A stretch of 64,000 nucleotides of DNA from Mycolicibacterium flavescens (GCF_001722335.1 NZ_MIHA01000003.1:186001-250000); one strand, 5' to 3'; shown: positions 1 to 9,140, numbered from the stretch's first letter. The notes: generated from the letters alone by a model not told the origin. Program-made: numbers and translations.

Positions 1-667
1 TCCGCTGGGCCAGGCCCTCCACGATCGCGGTCTTGCCGACGCCGGGCTCACCGATGAGCACCGGGTTGTTCTTGGTGCGACGGCTCAGCACCTGCACGAC
101 GCGACGGATCTCGGTGTCCCGCCCGATGACCGGGTCGAGCTTGCCTTCGCGCGCGCGGGCGGTCAGGTCGGTGGAGTACTTCTCCAGCGCCTGGTAGGTG
201 CCCTCCGGGTCGGGGCTGGTGACCCGGGCGCTGCCGCGCACCTTGACGAACGCCTCGCGCAGCGCCTGCGGGGAGGCACCGTGGCCGGTCAGCAGCTTCG
301 CGGTGTCGCTGTCGCCGGTGGCCAGGCCGACCATCAGGTGTTCGGTCGAGACGTACTCGTCGTCCATCTCGGTCGCCAGATTCTGGGCGGCGGTGATCGC
401 GGCCAGGGCCTGCGGAGCGAGCTGCGGCTGCGAGGCCGCGCCGCTGGCGGTGGGTAGCCGGTCGAGGAGTCGCTGCGCTTCCGCGCGGATCGTCGCGGGT
501 TCGACGCCGACGGCCTCGAGAAGGGGTGCGGCAATGCCGTCATTCTGGGTCAGCAGAGCCATCAACAGATGGGCGGGCGTGATCTGCGGGTTGCCTGCGG
601 CGGTGGCCGCCTGCAACGACGCGGTCAGCGCCGCCTGAGTCTTGGTCGTCGGGTTGAACGAGTCCAC
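1..667 (-). CDS. clpB: ClpB disaggregase, N-terminal part (runs off the window)
   Basis: Hexameric AAA+ chaperone that resolubilises aggregated proteins together with DnaK/DnaJ/GrpE in the cytosol. The first 222 residues are present. They hold the Clp_N repeat domain (about residues 1-145) and the start of the first ATPase module, with Walker A GEPGVGKT near residues 206-213. Translation begins at GTG 667 ([14 protein letters not shown]), preceded by a GGGAAGG ribosome binding site. The rest of the protein lies beyond base 1. An HspR-type inverted repeat sits about 70 bp upstream, so heat-shock control by the HspR encoded at 7.5-8.0 kb is expected. Family identification is very secure. Confidence 0.96.
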   Translation of the reverse strand, partial: MDSFNPTTKTQAALTASLQAATAAGNPQITPAHLLMALLTQNDGIAAPLLEAVGVEPATIRAEAQRLLDRLPTASGAASQPQLAPQALAAITAAQNLATEMDDEYVSTEHLMVGLATGDSDTAKLLTGHGASPQALREAFVKVRGSARVTSPDPEGTYQALEKYSTDLTARAREGKLDPVIGRDTEIRRVVQVLSRRTKNNPVLIGEPGVGKTAIVEGLAQR

Positions 668-735
668 GACACCTTCCCTTTCCTGGGTACGTGAGCTTGG
701 CAAAAATGCTTGTCGGATAGAACAACGCCGTCAAG

Positions 736-756
736 GTTGAGTCTGTTCCGCTCAAG
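736..756 (-). promoter_or_regulatory. HAIR inverted repeat (HspR operator) upstream of clpB
   Basis: The half-sites gTTGAGT (736-742) and gCTCAAG (750-756) are separated by 7 bases. This matches the HspR consensus CTTGAGT-N7-ACTCAAG with one mismatch per arm. It lies 69 bp upstream of the clpB start, in the normal place for HspR repression. Confidence 0.85.
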
Positions 757-822
757 TCTATCCAATTTTTGTCCGGCCGGGAATCGCCCCGGGAGATCCG
801 CACGATCGCGCAGTCGGCGGGT

Positions 823-828
823 TAGCTT
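823..828 (+). promoter_or_regulatory. Leaderless-type -10 element of the CYTH gene
   Basis: TAGCTT fits the mycobacterial TANNNT -10 pattern and ends 6 bases before ATG 835. No Shine-Dalgarno sequence is visible, so a transcript starting at or near the start codon is likely. Confidence 0.5.
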
Positions 829-834
829 CGCAAT

Positions 835-1464
835 ATGTCCGATGACTTCGAGTTCGAGCGCAAGTTCGTGGTCCGCGACATGCCCGCCGTGGTGGCCTCC
901 GACCCGAGCCCGGTACTGATCGCGCAGGCGTATCTGTTCGCCGCGGACGGCTACGCGGTGCGGGTCCGGCTGCAGGGAACGGCACCGGCCGATCTGCGCG
1001 GCACTCCCGCCGAGCTGGTGGCCGCCTTGGACGAGGACGCGATCGGCACCATGACCGCGAAGGGTCCGGCTGTCGGCGGCACCCGATACGAGGCCGAGCG
1101 CGAACTCGACCCGCTGGTCGCCGGCGCGATCGTCGCGCGCGCCGACCACGTCATCCTCAAGATCCGCTCCTCGGTCTGGCTCGGTGAGGACGGTTGGATC
1201 TTCGACCGGTTCCTGGCCGGCAACGCTCCCCTGATCCTGGCCGAGGTGGAACGCAACCAGCCCGTCGTCGACCTGACGATCCCGTCGTTCTGCGCCACCG
1301 AGGTCTCCGAGGACGACCGGTTCCGCAACGAGTACCTGGCGTACCACCCGTACGGCAGCTGGGCCGAGGAGTTTCGGCGCGAACTCGACCGCGTCGGGCC
1401 GAAATTCGTCGAAACCCTGGGCGAGAACCGGTTCCTGAACTCCTCGGACTCCGCGGCTCTTTGA
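835..1464 (+). CDS. CYTH domain protein
   Basis: 209 residues, the size of a stand-alone CYTH (CyaB/thiamine-triphosphatase) tunnel-fold protein. The ExExK signature of the family is at residues 6-10 (E-F-E-R-K), and basic and acidic strands follow, as expected for binding triphosphates and divalent metal. Family members hydrolyse or cyclise triphosphorylated substrates, but the substrate of this one cannot be read from sequence. It is divergent from clpB and probably transcribed without a leader. Start ATG 835 is supported by the TANNNT element at 823-828. Confidence 0.85.
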   Translation: MSDDFEFERKFVVRDMPAVVASDPSPVLIAQAYLFAADGYAVRVRLQGTAPADLRGTPAELVAALDEDAIGTMTAKGPAVGGTRYEAERELDPLVAGAIVARADHVILKIRSSVWLGEDGWIFDRFLAGNAPLILAEVERNQPVVDLTIPSFCATEVSEDDRFRNEYLAYHPYGSWAEEFRRELDRVGPKFVETLGENRFLNSSDSAAL

Positions 1465-1520
1465 GCCGGCCCGGCGCGTCGTACGCCGATCGCGCCGCGG
1501 CACCGGCGATCCTGGGTGTC

Positions 1521-1910
1521 ATGCGCTTCTTTGTCGGCGCCGCGGCGGTCGCGGCCGCGGTGAGCACGCTGCTTGCGGCCCCGGCGGTCGCCGACTCCGG
1601 CGAGCAGGAGATCCGCGCGGTGCTCGACGCGATGAACTCCTCGTACAACCGCACCGACTTCGCCGGGTTCGCCGCCCACGTGTGCGCCGACATGCTGCAG
1701 GGCGCAGCGTTCGCGGCCGGCTGGTACGAGAGCCGCAAAGTCGACGGGCCCACCCGCATCACCGTGGAGTCCGTGAGCACGCGCGGCGACGACGCCGTCG
1801 CGCACGTCCGGTTCCAGGCCGGCGGGAACAACCGCACCTTCGACGTGGACTTCCTGCGCGAGGGCAGCCAGTGGAAGGCCTGCCAGTACCACCCGACGCA
1901 GAGCGCATAG
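1521..1910 (+). CDS. Small secreted protein, NTF2-like
   Basis: 129 residues starting at ATG 1521. An N-terminal signal peptide (hydrophobic about residues 4-21, ending APAVADS) is followed by a compact domain with the look of the small secreted NTF2-like/DUF4878 proteins of mycobacteria: helix EIRAVLDAMNSSYNRTDF, then beta-rich VESVSTRGDDAVAHVRF and a terminal strand carrying QWKACQY. Two cysteines could form a disulphide. No catalytic residues are obvious and the function is unknown. It lies 7 bp before the next gene, so co-transcription is likely. Confidence 0.75.
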   Translation: MRFFVGAAAVAAAVSTLLAAPAVADSGEQEIRAVLDAMNSSYNRTDFAGFAAHVCADMLQGAAFAAGWYESRKVDGPTRITVESVSTRGDDAVAHVRFQAGGNNRTFDVDFLREGSQWKACQYHPTQSA

Positions 1911-1917
1911 TTCTACC

Positions 1918-2568
1918 GTGCTGACCGAACTGATCCCGCTGGCGCTGGTGATCGCGCTGTCCCCGCTGTCGATCATCCCCGGCGTGCTGGCCCTGCACAG
2001 CGCCGCGCCGCGGGCGACCGGCCTGGCCTTCGTGGCGGGGTGGGTGGCCGGGCTGACCGTGCTGACGATCGTGTTCCTGCAGGTGTCGGGGCTGCTCGGG
2101 GGACGCGGAGGCCACCCGCCGGGCTGGGCGTCGTGGCTGCGCATCGTGGTCGGCGCCGCGCTGATCGCGTTCGGCGCCTACCGGTGGTTCACCCGCGGCA
2201 AGTCAGAGCACATGCCGCGCTGGATGCATAGCATGAGCAAGCTGACCCCGGCGCGCGCGGGCGCCACCGCACTGGCGCTGACGGTCGTCAACCCGAAGGT
2301 GTTGTTCATCTGCGCCGCAGCGGGTTTGGCGATCGGGACGGCCGGCGCCGAGGACCGTCACGAGTGGCTCGGGGTGGTGTGGTTCGTCGCGGTCGCAGCG
2401 TCGACGGTGGCGCTGCCCATCCTGGCCTACGCGGTGTCCGGCCACCGCCTCGACGACGCGCTCAACCGGCTCAAGGACTGGATGGAGCGCCAGCACGCCG
2501 CGCTGATGGCGGGCATCCTCGTCGTGATCGGTCTGATGGTGCTGTACAAGGGGATTCACGGACTCTGA
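1918..2568 (+). CDS. GAP-family integral membrane protein
   Basis: 216 residues from GTG 1918, with about six membrane-spanning stretches. The opening LTELIPLALVIALSPLSIIPGVLAL, with its buried S-P motif, and the central NPKVLFICAAAGLAIG segment are typical of the GAP/Sap family (Pfam GAP), a LysE-like fold. Mycobacterial members have been tied to export or display of glycopeptidolipids and sulfolipids; the cargo here is unknown. It follows the secreted NTF2-like gene with an 8-base gap. Its stop is one base from the stop of the convergent TetR gene. Confidence 0.85.
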   Translation: MLTELIPLALVIALSPLSIIPGVLALHSAAPRATGLAFVAGWVAGLTVLTIVFLQVSGLLGGRGGHPPGWASWLRIVVGAALIAFGAYRWFTRGKSEHMPRWMHSMSKLTPARAGATALALTVVNPKVLFICAAAGLAIGTAGAEDRHEWLGVVWFVAVAASTVALPILAYAVSGHRLDDALNRLKDWMERQHAALMAGILVVIGLMVLYKGIHGL

Positions 2569-2569
2569 G

Positions 2570-3199
2570 TCAGTCGGGTAGCCCGAGTTCGGTGGCGTCG
2601 GCGGTCAGGTACCGGGTGACGGTCGGGGCGATCAGCCGCACCAGGTCCTCGCCGTCCATCGTCGCCAGCGGCGCGATCTTCATGACGTAGCGCAGCATCG
2701 CGGTCCCGACCAGTTGGCTGGCCGCCAGCAACGCGCGCAGCCGCGCATGTTCCCCGCCACCGAGTTCGCCTGACACCGCGGTCAGCACGTAGTCCTGCAT
2801 GAACCCGCGAAACGCTTCGTGCGCATCGCTGTTCGACGTGGCCGACTGCAGCATCGCGACCATCGTCGGCCCGGAGTCCTCCGACTCCCAGATCCGCAGG
2901 TAGGTGCGCACCATCCGGACGCCGATGTCGGGGTCGGCGCCGGGGCCGCCGGCGACCGCCGAGATCAGGGCCTGCGGGTCGACGATCACGCGCAGCGCAT
3001 CACGGAACAACGCCGATTTCGAGCCGAACAGGTAGAGCACCATCGCCGGGTCGACGCCCGCGTCGGCGGCGATCGACCGCAGCGTCGTCTTCTCGTAGCC
3101 CTCGGCGGCGAACCGGGCCCGCGCCGCAGCCAGCACCGCGTCCCGCGACACCGGCTCGCCCTGGCGACGGCCACGTCGCTTCGTCGCAGGTGAGGGCAT
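2570..3199 (-). CDS. TetR-family repressor
   Basis: 209 residues. The TetR N-terminal helix-turn-helix is clear at about residues 20-66 (LAAARARFAAEGYEKTTLRS, then DAGVDPAMVLYLFGSK), followed by an all-helical ligand domain of the TetR_C_11-like type. The protein ends with a basic-poor tail. It is divergent from the membrane protein at 3298, and the 98-bp gap contains two matching inverted repeats, so it most likely represses both itself and that neighbour. The ligand is unknown. Confidence 0.93.
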   Translation of the reverse strand: MPSPATKRRGRRQGEPVSRDAVLAAARARFAAEGYEKTTLRSIAADAGVDPAMVLYLFGSKSALFRDALRVIVDPQALISAVAGGPGADPDIGVRMVRTYLRIWESEDSGPTMVAMLQSATSNSDAHEAFRGFMQDYVLTAVSGELGGGEHARLRALLAASQLVGTAMLRYVMKIAPLATMDGEDLVRLIAPTVTRYLTADATELGLPD

Positions 3200-3213
3200 A
3201 CCCCGACCCTAAC

Positions 3214-3233
3214 ATTTCAATGTCTGTTGAAAT
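3214..3233. promoter_or_regulatory. Putative TetR operator, copy 1
   Basis: Perfect 7-bp arms ATTTCAA and TTGAAAT are separated by TGTCTG. The core TTCAaYGTCyGwTGAA is shared with copy 2 at 3271-3286. It sits 15 bp from the tetR start codon. Confidence 0.75.
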
Positions 3234-3270
3234 CAGCGCGCGACGGCGTTACGCTCCGATCAGCCTGAAA

Positions 3271-3286
3271 TTCAACGTCCGATGAA
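3271..3286. promoter_or_regulatory. Putative TetR operator, copy 2
   Basis: TTCA-ACGTCCGA-TGAA has the same spacing and core as copy 1. It lies 11 bp upstream of the membrane-protein start at 3298. Two sites with one core in a divergent promoter are the classic TetR autoregulation layout. Confidence 0.7.
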
Positions 3287-3297
3287 AAGGTTCCGCC

Positions 3298-4308
3298 ATG
3301 ACCGCCGACACCACCTCCCCGCCGACCCGTCCTGCCTCACCGACCCACGAACCGCCCGCGGCCGTGCGCGCCACGGCCGTCGTGTTCGTACTGACCGTGG
3401 TGATCGCGATCATCGCGCTCGCCTTCGCGCTGCCCGCCGCCCACACCGCTGCCCGCGACGTCCCGATCGGCGCGGCCGGCCCACACGCCGCCAGCGGTCA
3501 AATTGCCGCGATGCTCGAGCAGCAGGCGCCCGGCGCGTTCGCGGTCACCTACTACCCCGGTGCCGACGCGCTGCGCGACGCCATCGAAAACCGGGATGTC
3601 TACGGCGGTTTCGCGCTCACCCCCGAGGGTCCGGTCGCGTTGATCGCCACCGGCGGCAGCCCGATGATCGCGCAGATGCTGACCCAGATCGGCACCGGTA
3701 TCGCCGAGCACAGCGGCGCCGAACTGCGCGTCGAGGATCTGGCCCCGCCGACGGCCGACGACCCCCGCGGCGCCGGGCTGGCCGCCTCGGCACTGCCGCT
3801 GACGCTGGCCGCGCTGCTGCCCGCGGTCGCGCTGGTGTTCGCGCTCAAGCGCGAAGTGTGGACCCGGCTCGCGGCGATGGTGGTGTTCTCCGGCGTGGCC
3901 GGGGTGACGATCGCGGCGCTGATGCGCTGGGTGCTCGGCGCGATCGACACCAACTTCTGGGGTGTCACCGCAGCGCTGACGCTGGGCGTGCTGGCCACCG
4001 GCATGGCACTGCTGGGCCTGGGCTCACTGTTCGGCCGGGTCGGCCTGGCCCTGGGGGCGCTGGCCGCGGTGCTGGTCGGCAATCCGCTGTCCGGGCTGAT
4101 GACCGGCCCGGAACTGCTGCCGAGCGGCTGGGGTCAGTTCGGCCAGCTCCTGCCGCAGGGCGCCAACGCCACCCTGCTGCGGTCGGCGGCGTTCTTCGAC
4201 GGTGCCGGGGCCGCAGTTCCGGTCGCGGTGCTGAGCTGCTGGCTGGCGGTCGGCACCGCACTGGTCGTGCTGGCCGCTCTCCGGCAGCGAAGGACACTCG
4301 CCACCTGA
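3298..4308 (+). CDS. ABC-2/YhgE-like membrane protein (TetR target)
   Basis: 336 residues. There is one membrane helix at about 23-45, a roughly 120-residue outer domain (VPIGAAGPHAASG, YYPGADALRDAIENRDVYGGF), then five or so helices. This architecture matches the DUF3533/YhgE-type half of ABC-2 membrane proteins, including the typical RDAIENRDVYGGF motif. No ATPase partner is nearby. Control by the divergent TetR through the operators at 3214-3286 suggests a role in efflux of a toxic or lipid compound, but this is inference. RBS AAAAGG sits 7 bases before ATG. Confidence 0.8.
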   Translation: MTADTTSPPTRPASPTHEPPAAVRATAVVFVLTVVIAIIALAFALPAAHTAARDVPIGAAGPHAASGQIAAMLEQQAPGAFAVTYYPGADALRDAIENRDVYGGFALTPEGPVALIATGGSPMIAQMLTQIGTGIAEHSGAELRVEDLAPPTADDPRGAGLAASALPLTLAALLPAVALVFALKREVWTRLAAMVVFSGVAGVTIAALMRWVLGAIDTNFWGVTAALTLGVLATGMALLGLGSLFGRVGLALGALAAVLVGNPLSGLMTGPELLPSGWGQFGQLLPQGANATLLRSAAFFDGAGAAVPVAVLSCWLAVGTALVVLAALRQRRTLAT

Positions 4309-4310
4309 CT

Positions 4311-4316
4311 TACACT
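4311..4316 (+). promoter_or_regulatory. Leaderless-type -10 element of the flavohaemoglobin gene
   Basis: TACACT ends 8 bases before GTG 4325. No ribosome binding site is visible between the preceding stop and the start. Confidence 0.4.
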
Positions 4317-4324
4317 CGGGCGAC

Positions 4325-5491
4325 GTGGGACTCGACGACCGTGACGCGCTGGCTCTGCTGCGCGACGCGGTCGATCCCGCGGGTGGCTCCGACGAACTGG
4401 TGCGCGGCTTCTACACCCACTGGTTCGCTGTCGACACCTCCGCGCGCGACCTCTTCCCGCCCGACATGGCCGCCCAGCGGCAGCGCTTCGCCCACGCGCT
4501 GACCTACGTGCTGGGCGAGCTGGTCGCCCAGCGGGCCCAGCAGCCGGTGGAGTTCCTCGCCCAGCTCGGCCGCGATCACCGGAAATACGGTGTCACGCAA
4601 CACCATTACGACAGCATGCAGAACGCGCTGAACAGCTCGTTCCGCAACCACTTCGGCCAGCGCTGGACCGACCGGCTGGCCGAGGCCACCCACGACGCCG
4701 TCGCGCTGATGATCGGTCTGATGCGCGGCGCCGCCGACGCCGAGAAGGGTCCGCCGTTCTGCGACGGCACCGTCATCGAGCACATGCGGGTCACCCGCGA
4801 CGTGTCCGTCGTGCGCCTGCAACTGGACCAGCCGCTGTTCTACCACCCCGGCCAGTACGTCACGGTGCAGGTGCCGCAGTGGCCGCGGCGGTGGCGGTAC
4901 CTGAGCCCGTCGATTCCGGCCGATCGCGGCGGCGGCGTCGAATTCCACATCCGGTCGGTGACCGGCGGGATGGTCAGCACCGCGATCATCGCCGAGACCC
5001 GGCCCGGGGACCGATGGCGGTTGTCGAGCCCGCACGGCGGTCTGCACGTCGACCGTGACGGCGGCGACGTGCTGATGGTCGCGGGCAGCACCGGCCTGGC
5101 CCCGCTGCGGACACTGATCATGGACCTGACCCGCTGGGGCGAGAACCCGCGCGTGCACCTGTTCTTCGGCGGGCGCTACCCGTGCGACCTCTATGACCTG
5201 CCCACGCTGTGGCAGATCGCCTCGCAGAACCCGTGGCTGTCGGTGACCCCGGTGTCGGAGTTCAACGTCGATCCGCCGTGGGCGCGGGACTATCCGGATG
5301 TGCAACCGCCGCGCGGCCTGCACGTGCGCCAGACCGGACAGCTGCCCGAGGTGGTGACGCGCTACGGCAACTGGGGCGACCGCCAGATCCTGATCTGCGG
5401 CGGCCCGCAGATGGTCACCGCGACCCGCGACGCGCTGATCGCCAAAGGAACGCCGGCCGAACGGATTCAGCACGATCCGCTGGCCGGGTAG
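4325..5491 (+). CDS. Type II flavohaemoglobin-like protein (Rv0385-like)
   Basis: 388 residues: a globin domain (about 1-140, with the candidate proximal histidine in the DHRKYGV segment), an FAD-binding ferredoxin-reductase barrel (RWRYLSPSIP in place of the usual RxYS) and an NAD domain (GSTGLAPL, then CGGPQM near the C-terminus). Mycobacteria carry such a divergent type II flavohaemoglobin (Rv0385 in H37Rv), reported to be a poor NO dioxygenase and to have lactate-linked redox activity. In H37Rv it is adjacent to clpB, as it nearly is here. It starts at GTG 4325, 16 bp after the membrane-protein stop. The globin motifs are weaker than in classical Hmp. Confidence 0.87.
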   Translation: MGLDDRDALALLRDAVDPAGGSDELVRGFYTHWFAVDTSARDLFPPDMAAQRQRFAHALTYVLGELVAQRAQQPVEFLAQLGRDHRKYGVTQHHYDSMQNALNSSFRNHFGQRWTDRLAEATHDAVALMIGLMRGAADAEKGPPFCDGTVIEHMRVTRDVSVVRLQLDQPLFYHPGQYVTVQVPQWPRRWRYLSPSIPADRGGGVEFHIRSVTGGMVSTAIIAETRPGDRWRLSSPHGGLHVDRDGGDVLMVAGSTGLAPLRTLIMDLTRWGENPRVHLFFGGRYPCDLYDLPTLWQIASQNPWLSVTPVSEFNVDPPWARDYPDVQPPRGLHVRQTGQLPEVVTRYGNWGDRQILICGGPQMVTATRDALIAKGTPAERIQHDPLAG

Positions 5492-5557
5492 AAAACCGGG
5501 CGCGCCCGGCGGCGCGATCGTAGACTCCCGATCAAGATCAACTCCTGGGGGCTGCCG

Positions 5558-6619
5558 ATGACCACGATGCGGGCCGCGCGTATGCACGGATACAAACAGC
5601 CGTTACGGCTCGAAGAGATTCCCGTCCCCGACATCGGGCCCACCGAGGTGCTGATCAAGGTCGGCGGAGCGGGCATGTGCCGCACGGACTTTCAACTCAT
5701 CGACGGCTACTTCACGCTGCCGATGGACTTCCCGGTCACCCCGGGCCACGAGGTGGCGGGCACCGTCGACCGCATCGGTGCGCAGGTGCCCGCGTCGGCG
5801 GGGCTGACCGAGGGCATGCAGGCGGTGGTGTTCGGCCCGCTCGGCGACGGGTCGTGCCGCCAGTGCCACCGCGGAAACGAACAGATCTGCAATCAGGGCC
5901 ACTGGGTCGGTTTCGGCCCGCACGGCGGGTACGCCGAGTACGTGCCGGTGGCCTACCAGCAGGTGATCCCGGTCAGCGGCCGGTTGTCACCGGTGTCGCT
6001 GGCGCCGCTGACCGACGCGGGTTTGACCCCGTACCGGGGGCTCAAGAAGCTGCGCGCCGCAGGGGTTCTCGGGCCGGGCGCGACGCTGGCCGTGATGGGC
6101 GTCGGCGGGCTCGGCGCCTACGCGGTGCAGTACGCCAAGCTGCTGGGCGGCGGCGCCACCGTGGTGGCGTTCGCGCGCAGCGACGACAAGCTGGCGCTGG
6201 CCACCGACAACGGTGCCGACCACACGATCAACATTCGCGACAAGTCCGACGAGCAGGTGCGCGACGCGCTCGAAGCCGCCACCGGCACGCGCGAGGTGGA
6301 CGCGGTCATCGAATGCGTCGGCGCCGAAGAGAGCGTGCGACTGGCGTTCGCGCTGCTGGCAACCGAGGGCGCGGTGGCCTCGGTGGGGCTGGTCGGCAAC
6401 CGCATCGACATCCCGCTGTTCCCGCTGGTGGGTCGCGAGTACACGTTCTTCGGCTCGTTCTGGGGCAACTACAACGACCTGACCGAAGTCGTCGCGCTCG
6501 CCGAGGCCGGCAAGATCAGGGACTCGGTGACCGAGGTGCGGTTCGAGGATGTCAACGACCACATCGACGCGCTGGGCCGCGGCGACTTCGTCGGCCGCGC
6601 GGTGATCGTCTACGACTGA
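5558..6619 (+). CDS. Zinc-dependent alcohol dehydrogenase (MDR family)
   Basis: 353 residues of the medium-chain dehydrogenase/reductase family. Catalytic zinc ligands are in GMCRTDF (about residue 40) and the GHE motif (about 64-66). A structural-zinc lobe with C-x2-C and a further cysteine follows (SCRQCHRGNEQIC), which appears to retain three of the usual four cysteines. The Rossmann motif GVGGLG near residue 182 indicates NAD(P) binding. It would oxidise an alcohol or reduce an aldehyde; the substrate is unknown. A GGGGGC ribosome binding site precedes ATG 5558. The aldose epimerase follows after 25 bases and may be co-transcribed. Confidence 0.92.
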   Translation: MTTMRAARMHGYKQPLRLEEIPVPDIGPTEVLIKVGGAGMCRTDFQLIDGYFTLPMDFPVTPGHEVAGTVDRIGAQVPASAGLTEGMQAVVFGPLGDGSCRQCHRGNEQICNQGHWVGFGPHGGYAEYVPVAYQQVIPVSGRLSPVSLAPLTDAGLTPYRGLKKLRAAGVLGPGATLAVMGVGGLGAYAVQYAKLLGGGATVVAFARSDDKLALATDNGADHTINIRDKSDEQVRDALEAATGTREVDAVIECVGAEESVRLAFALLATEGAVASVGLVGNRIDIPLFPLVGREYTFFGSFWGNYNDLTEVVALAEAGKIRDSVTEVRFEDVNDHIDALGRGDFVGRAVIVYD

Positions 6620-6644
6620 CGCCCCACCGTGCGACGATCGTGGC

Positions 6645-7547
6645 GTGGTTGAGTTCGAGACCGTCACGCTGACCGATCAGGCGTCGTCGATGACCGCGAC
6701 GTTCATCCCGCAGGCGGGCATGCTCGGCACCTCGCTGGCCGACGGGGACGACGAGTTCCTCGGCCAGCGCCGCGGGCTGGCCGCCTACGTCGACGACGGC
6801 AAGACGATGGGCATACCGATCCTCTACCCGTGGGCAAATCGGTTGAGCGCCAACCACTATGACGTCGACGGTGCGGTCGTCACGCTGACCCCCGGCGCCG
6901 GCGGGGTGCGGGCCGACGGCCGCGGCGCACCGATTCACGGCGTGCTGACCGCCTACCCCGGCTGGGTGGTGACTGCGCAGAGCGCCGACAGCGTCACCGC
7001 GACGCTGGACTACGGCGGCACACCACGACTGCTGGCGTCGTTCCCGTTCCCCCACGTGCTCACCCAGCGCGTCACGCTCGCCGATCGACGCCTCACGGTC
7101 GAGACGACCGTGCGCGCGACGACCGCGGCGGCGGTGCCGCTGTGCTTCGGCTACCACCCGTACCTGACGATTCCCGGTGTGCCCCGCGAGCAGTGGACGC
7201 TGACCGCGCCCGCGATGCGCCACCTACTGGTCGACGACAACGGGATCCCGACCGGCGACCGGGAGCCGTGGCCGGTGTTCGACGAGAAACTGGGCGACGC
7301 CGGATACGACGACGGGTTCGACCAGGTGCCCGAGGCCGCGGTGTTCACTCTGGCGGCCGCGGGCCGTCGCATCGACGTGGTGTTCGAAACCGGTTATCCC
7401 GCAGCGCAACTGTTCGCCCCGCCGGGCGAGAACCTGATCGCCGTGGAGCCGATGACCGCACCGACCGACGCGCTGAGGCGGGGCGGCTACCGAAAAGCGG
7501 CCCCCGGCAAGCCGGAGACCGCTCGGTTCTCGATCGCGGTCAGCTGA
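6645..7547 (+). CDS. Aldose 1-epimerase family protein
   Basis: 300 residues with the galactose-mutarotase beta-sandwich pattern. The conserved residues are a histidine in APIHGVL (about residue 101), GYHPYL (about 168-173) and the catalytic-acid region AVEPMTAPTDAL (about 265-276). It interconverts alpha and beta anomers of a hexose. The start used is GTG 6645. It converges on hspR with only 7 bp between stops. Confidence 0.87.
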   Translation: MVEFETVTLTDQASSMTATFIPQAGMLGTSLADGDDEFLGQRRGLAAYVDDGKTMGIPILYPWANRLSANHYDVDGAVVTLTPGAGGVRADGRGAPIHGVLTAYPGWVVTAQSADSVTATLDYGGTPRLLASFPFPHVLTQRVTLADRRLTVETTVRATTAAAVPLCFGYHPYLTIPGVPREQWTLTAPAMRHLLVDDNGIPTGDREPWPVFDEKLGDAGYDDGFDQVPEAAVFTLAAAGRRIDVVFETGYPAAQLFAPPGENLIAVEPMTAPTDALRRGGYRKAAPGKPETARFSIAVS

Positions 7548-7554
7548 CCGCTAC

Positions 7555-7959
7555 TCACTCCGCCTGACGTCGCCGCCGAGCGGCTCCAGGCTGCCAGACC
7601 ACGACGGCCGTGCTCTTCGGCATGACCGCCAGATCGCGGCGCGGGCTGCCGCGCAGCGTCTCCACTTCCTGGGTCAACTCGCGGACCCGCGCCTGCAGCG
7701 CCTCGACCTGGTTGGTCAACTCGATGATGCGCTTGATGCCGGCGAGGTTGACGCCTTCGTCCTGCGACAGCCGCTGCACCTCGCGCAGCAGTTCGACGTC
7801 GTGCTGCGAATAACGCCGTCCCCCACCGGAAGTCCGCTGCGGGCGGACCAGCCCGAGCCGGTCGTAGGTACGCAGCGTCTGCGCGTGCATACCCGCCAAC
7901 TCGGCGGCCACCGAGATCAGGAAGGTGCGCGCTTCGTCATTCGACCGTTTCGCAGCCAT
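7555..7959 (-). CDS. hspR: HspR heat-shock repressor (MerR type)
   Basis: 134 residues from ATG 7959. The MerR winged-helix motif is complete (LISVAAELAGMHAQTLRTYD, then GLVRPQRTSGGGRRYSQHDV), followed by a coiled-coil helix (IIELTNQVEALQARVRELTQ) and a basic C-terminal tail, as in HspR. It represses dnaK and clpB by binding HAIR repeats, with DnaK as co-repressor. It is the last gene of the dnaK operon: its ATG overlaps the dnaJ1 stop (TGATG), implying translational coupling. HAIR sites upstream of dnaK and clpB close the regulatory loop. Confidence 0.97.
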   Translation of the reverse strand: MAAKRSNDEARTFLISVAAELAGMHAQTLRTYDRLGLVRPQRTSGGGRRYSQHDVELLREVQRLSQDEGVNLAGIKRIIELTNQVEALQARVRELTQEVETLRGSPRRDLAVMPKSTAVVVWQPGAARRRRQAE

Positions 7960-9140
7960 CACGCACCTGCCCATCCGGCCCGCGGGTCGAACCCGCTGGC
8001 CCGCTCGGCCTTCGCGTACGCCTCCAGCGCCTCGGCCGCCTCACCTTCGAGGTTCGGCGGCACCGCCACCTTCACCGTGACGAGCAGATCACCGTGGCCG
8101 CCGGACCGTTTCGGCACACCGCGCCCACGCACCCGCAGGATCCGGCCGTCGGAGGTGCCCTTGGGCACCCGGACGCCGACCTTGCCCTCCAGCGTCGGGA
8201 TCGACAGCGTCGTGCCCAGCGCCAGTTCGTGGAAGCTGACCGGGACGGTGACGGTCAGATCGTCGCCGTCGCGGCCGAACACCTTGTCCGGGCGCACATG
8301 CACCGTCACGTACAGGTCACCCGAGGGTGCGCCGCGCAGCCCCGCCTCGCCCTGGCCGGCCAGCCGGATCCGTTGACCGTCCTCGACGCCCGGCGGGATC
8401 CGCACATTGATCGTGCGGGTGCGGGTGGTGACGCCGGTGCCCTTGCACTCCCCGCAGGGGTGCTCGATGATCGAGCCGCTGCCCCGGCACTCGGTACAGG
8501 GTTCGGAGAACCCGAACGCGCCCTGGTTGCGGTTGATCACCCCGGCGCCGTTGCAGTTCGGGCACACCTTCGGGCTGGTGCCCGGACGCGCCCCGCTGCC
8601 GTGGCAGTTCGTGCACGGGGCCGGGCTGGTGAGCCGCAGCGGCATCGCCACACCCTTGGTCGCCTCGAGGAACGACAATTCGGTCTCGGTCTCGAGGTCG
8701 TTGCCCCGGCGCGGTCTGCTGGGTCGCGGCTGCTGGGCACCGCGCCCGAACAGCCCGCCGAACAGGTCGCCGATGTTGGCGCCGCCGGTCTGGCCGGCCG
8801 CGTCGAACAGGTCGTTGAGGTTGAATTCGACGCCATCGGAGCCGAACCCGCCGAAGCCCCCGCCGCCACCTCCACCGAACCGGCCGCGCCCGAAACCGCC
8901 GTTGGCGAACAGCCGCCGGGTCTCGTCGTACTCCTTGCGCTTGGCCGGGTCGGTCAGCACCTCCTTGGCCTCCGACACCGCCTTGTACCGGTCTTCGGCC
9001 GCCTGGTTGCCCGGGTTGCGGTCGGGGTGGTTCTCCGCGAGCAGCTTTCGCGCCGCCCGCTTGATCTCTTGTTCGCTGGCGTCAGAGGAGACGCCGAGCT
9101 CCTTGTAGAAGTCCTTCTCGACCCATTCACGCTGAGCCAT
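7959..9140 (-). CDS. dnaJ1: DnaJ co-chaperone (DnaJ1)
   Basis: 393 residues. It has a J domain with HPD at residues 38-40, a Gly/Phe-rich linker (about 82-105), four zinc-binding repeats ([32 protein letters not shown]) and the two C-terminal substrate domains. It stimulates DnaK ATPase and delivers substrates. The ribosome binding site GGAAGGAGGTGA is nearly a perfect anti-16S match, strong enough for independent translation. It is the third gene of dnaK-grpE-dnaJ1-hspR, separated from grpE by a 148-bp gap that contains a hairpin. Confidence 0.97.
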   Translation of the reverse strand: MAQREWVEKDFYKELGVSSDASEQEIKRAARKLLAENHPDRNPGNQAAEDRYKAVSEAKEVLTDPAKRKEYDETRRLFANGGFGRGRFGGGGGGGFGGFGSDGVEFNLNDLFDAAGQTGGANIGDLFGGLFGRGAQQPRPSRPRRGNDLETETELSFLEATKGVAMPLRLTSPAPCTNCHGSGARPGTSPKVCPNCNGAGVINRNQGAFGFSEPCTECRGSGSIIEHPCGECKGTGVTTRTRTINVRIPPGVEDGQRIRLAGQGEAGLRGAPSGDLYVTVHVRPDKVFGRDGDDLTVTVPVSFHELALGTTLSIPTLEGKVGVRVPKGTSDGRILRVRGRGVPKRSGGHGDLLVTVKVAVPPNLEGEAAEALEAYAKAERASGFDPRAGWAGA

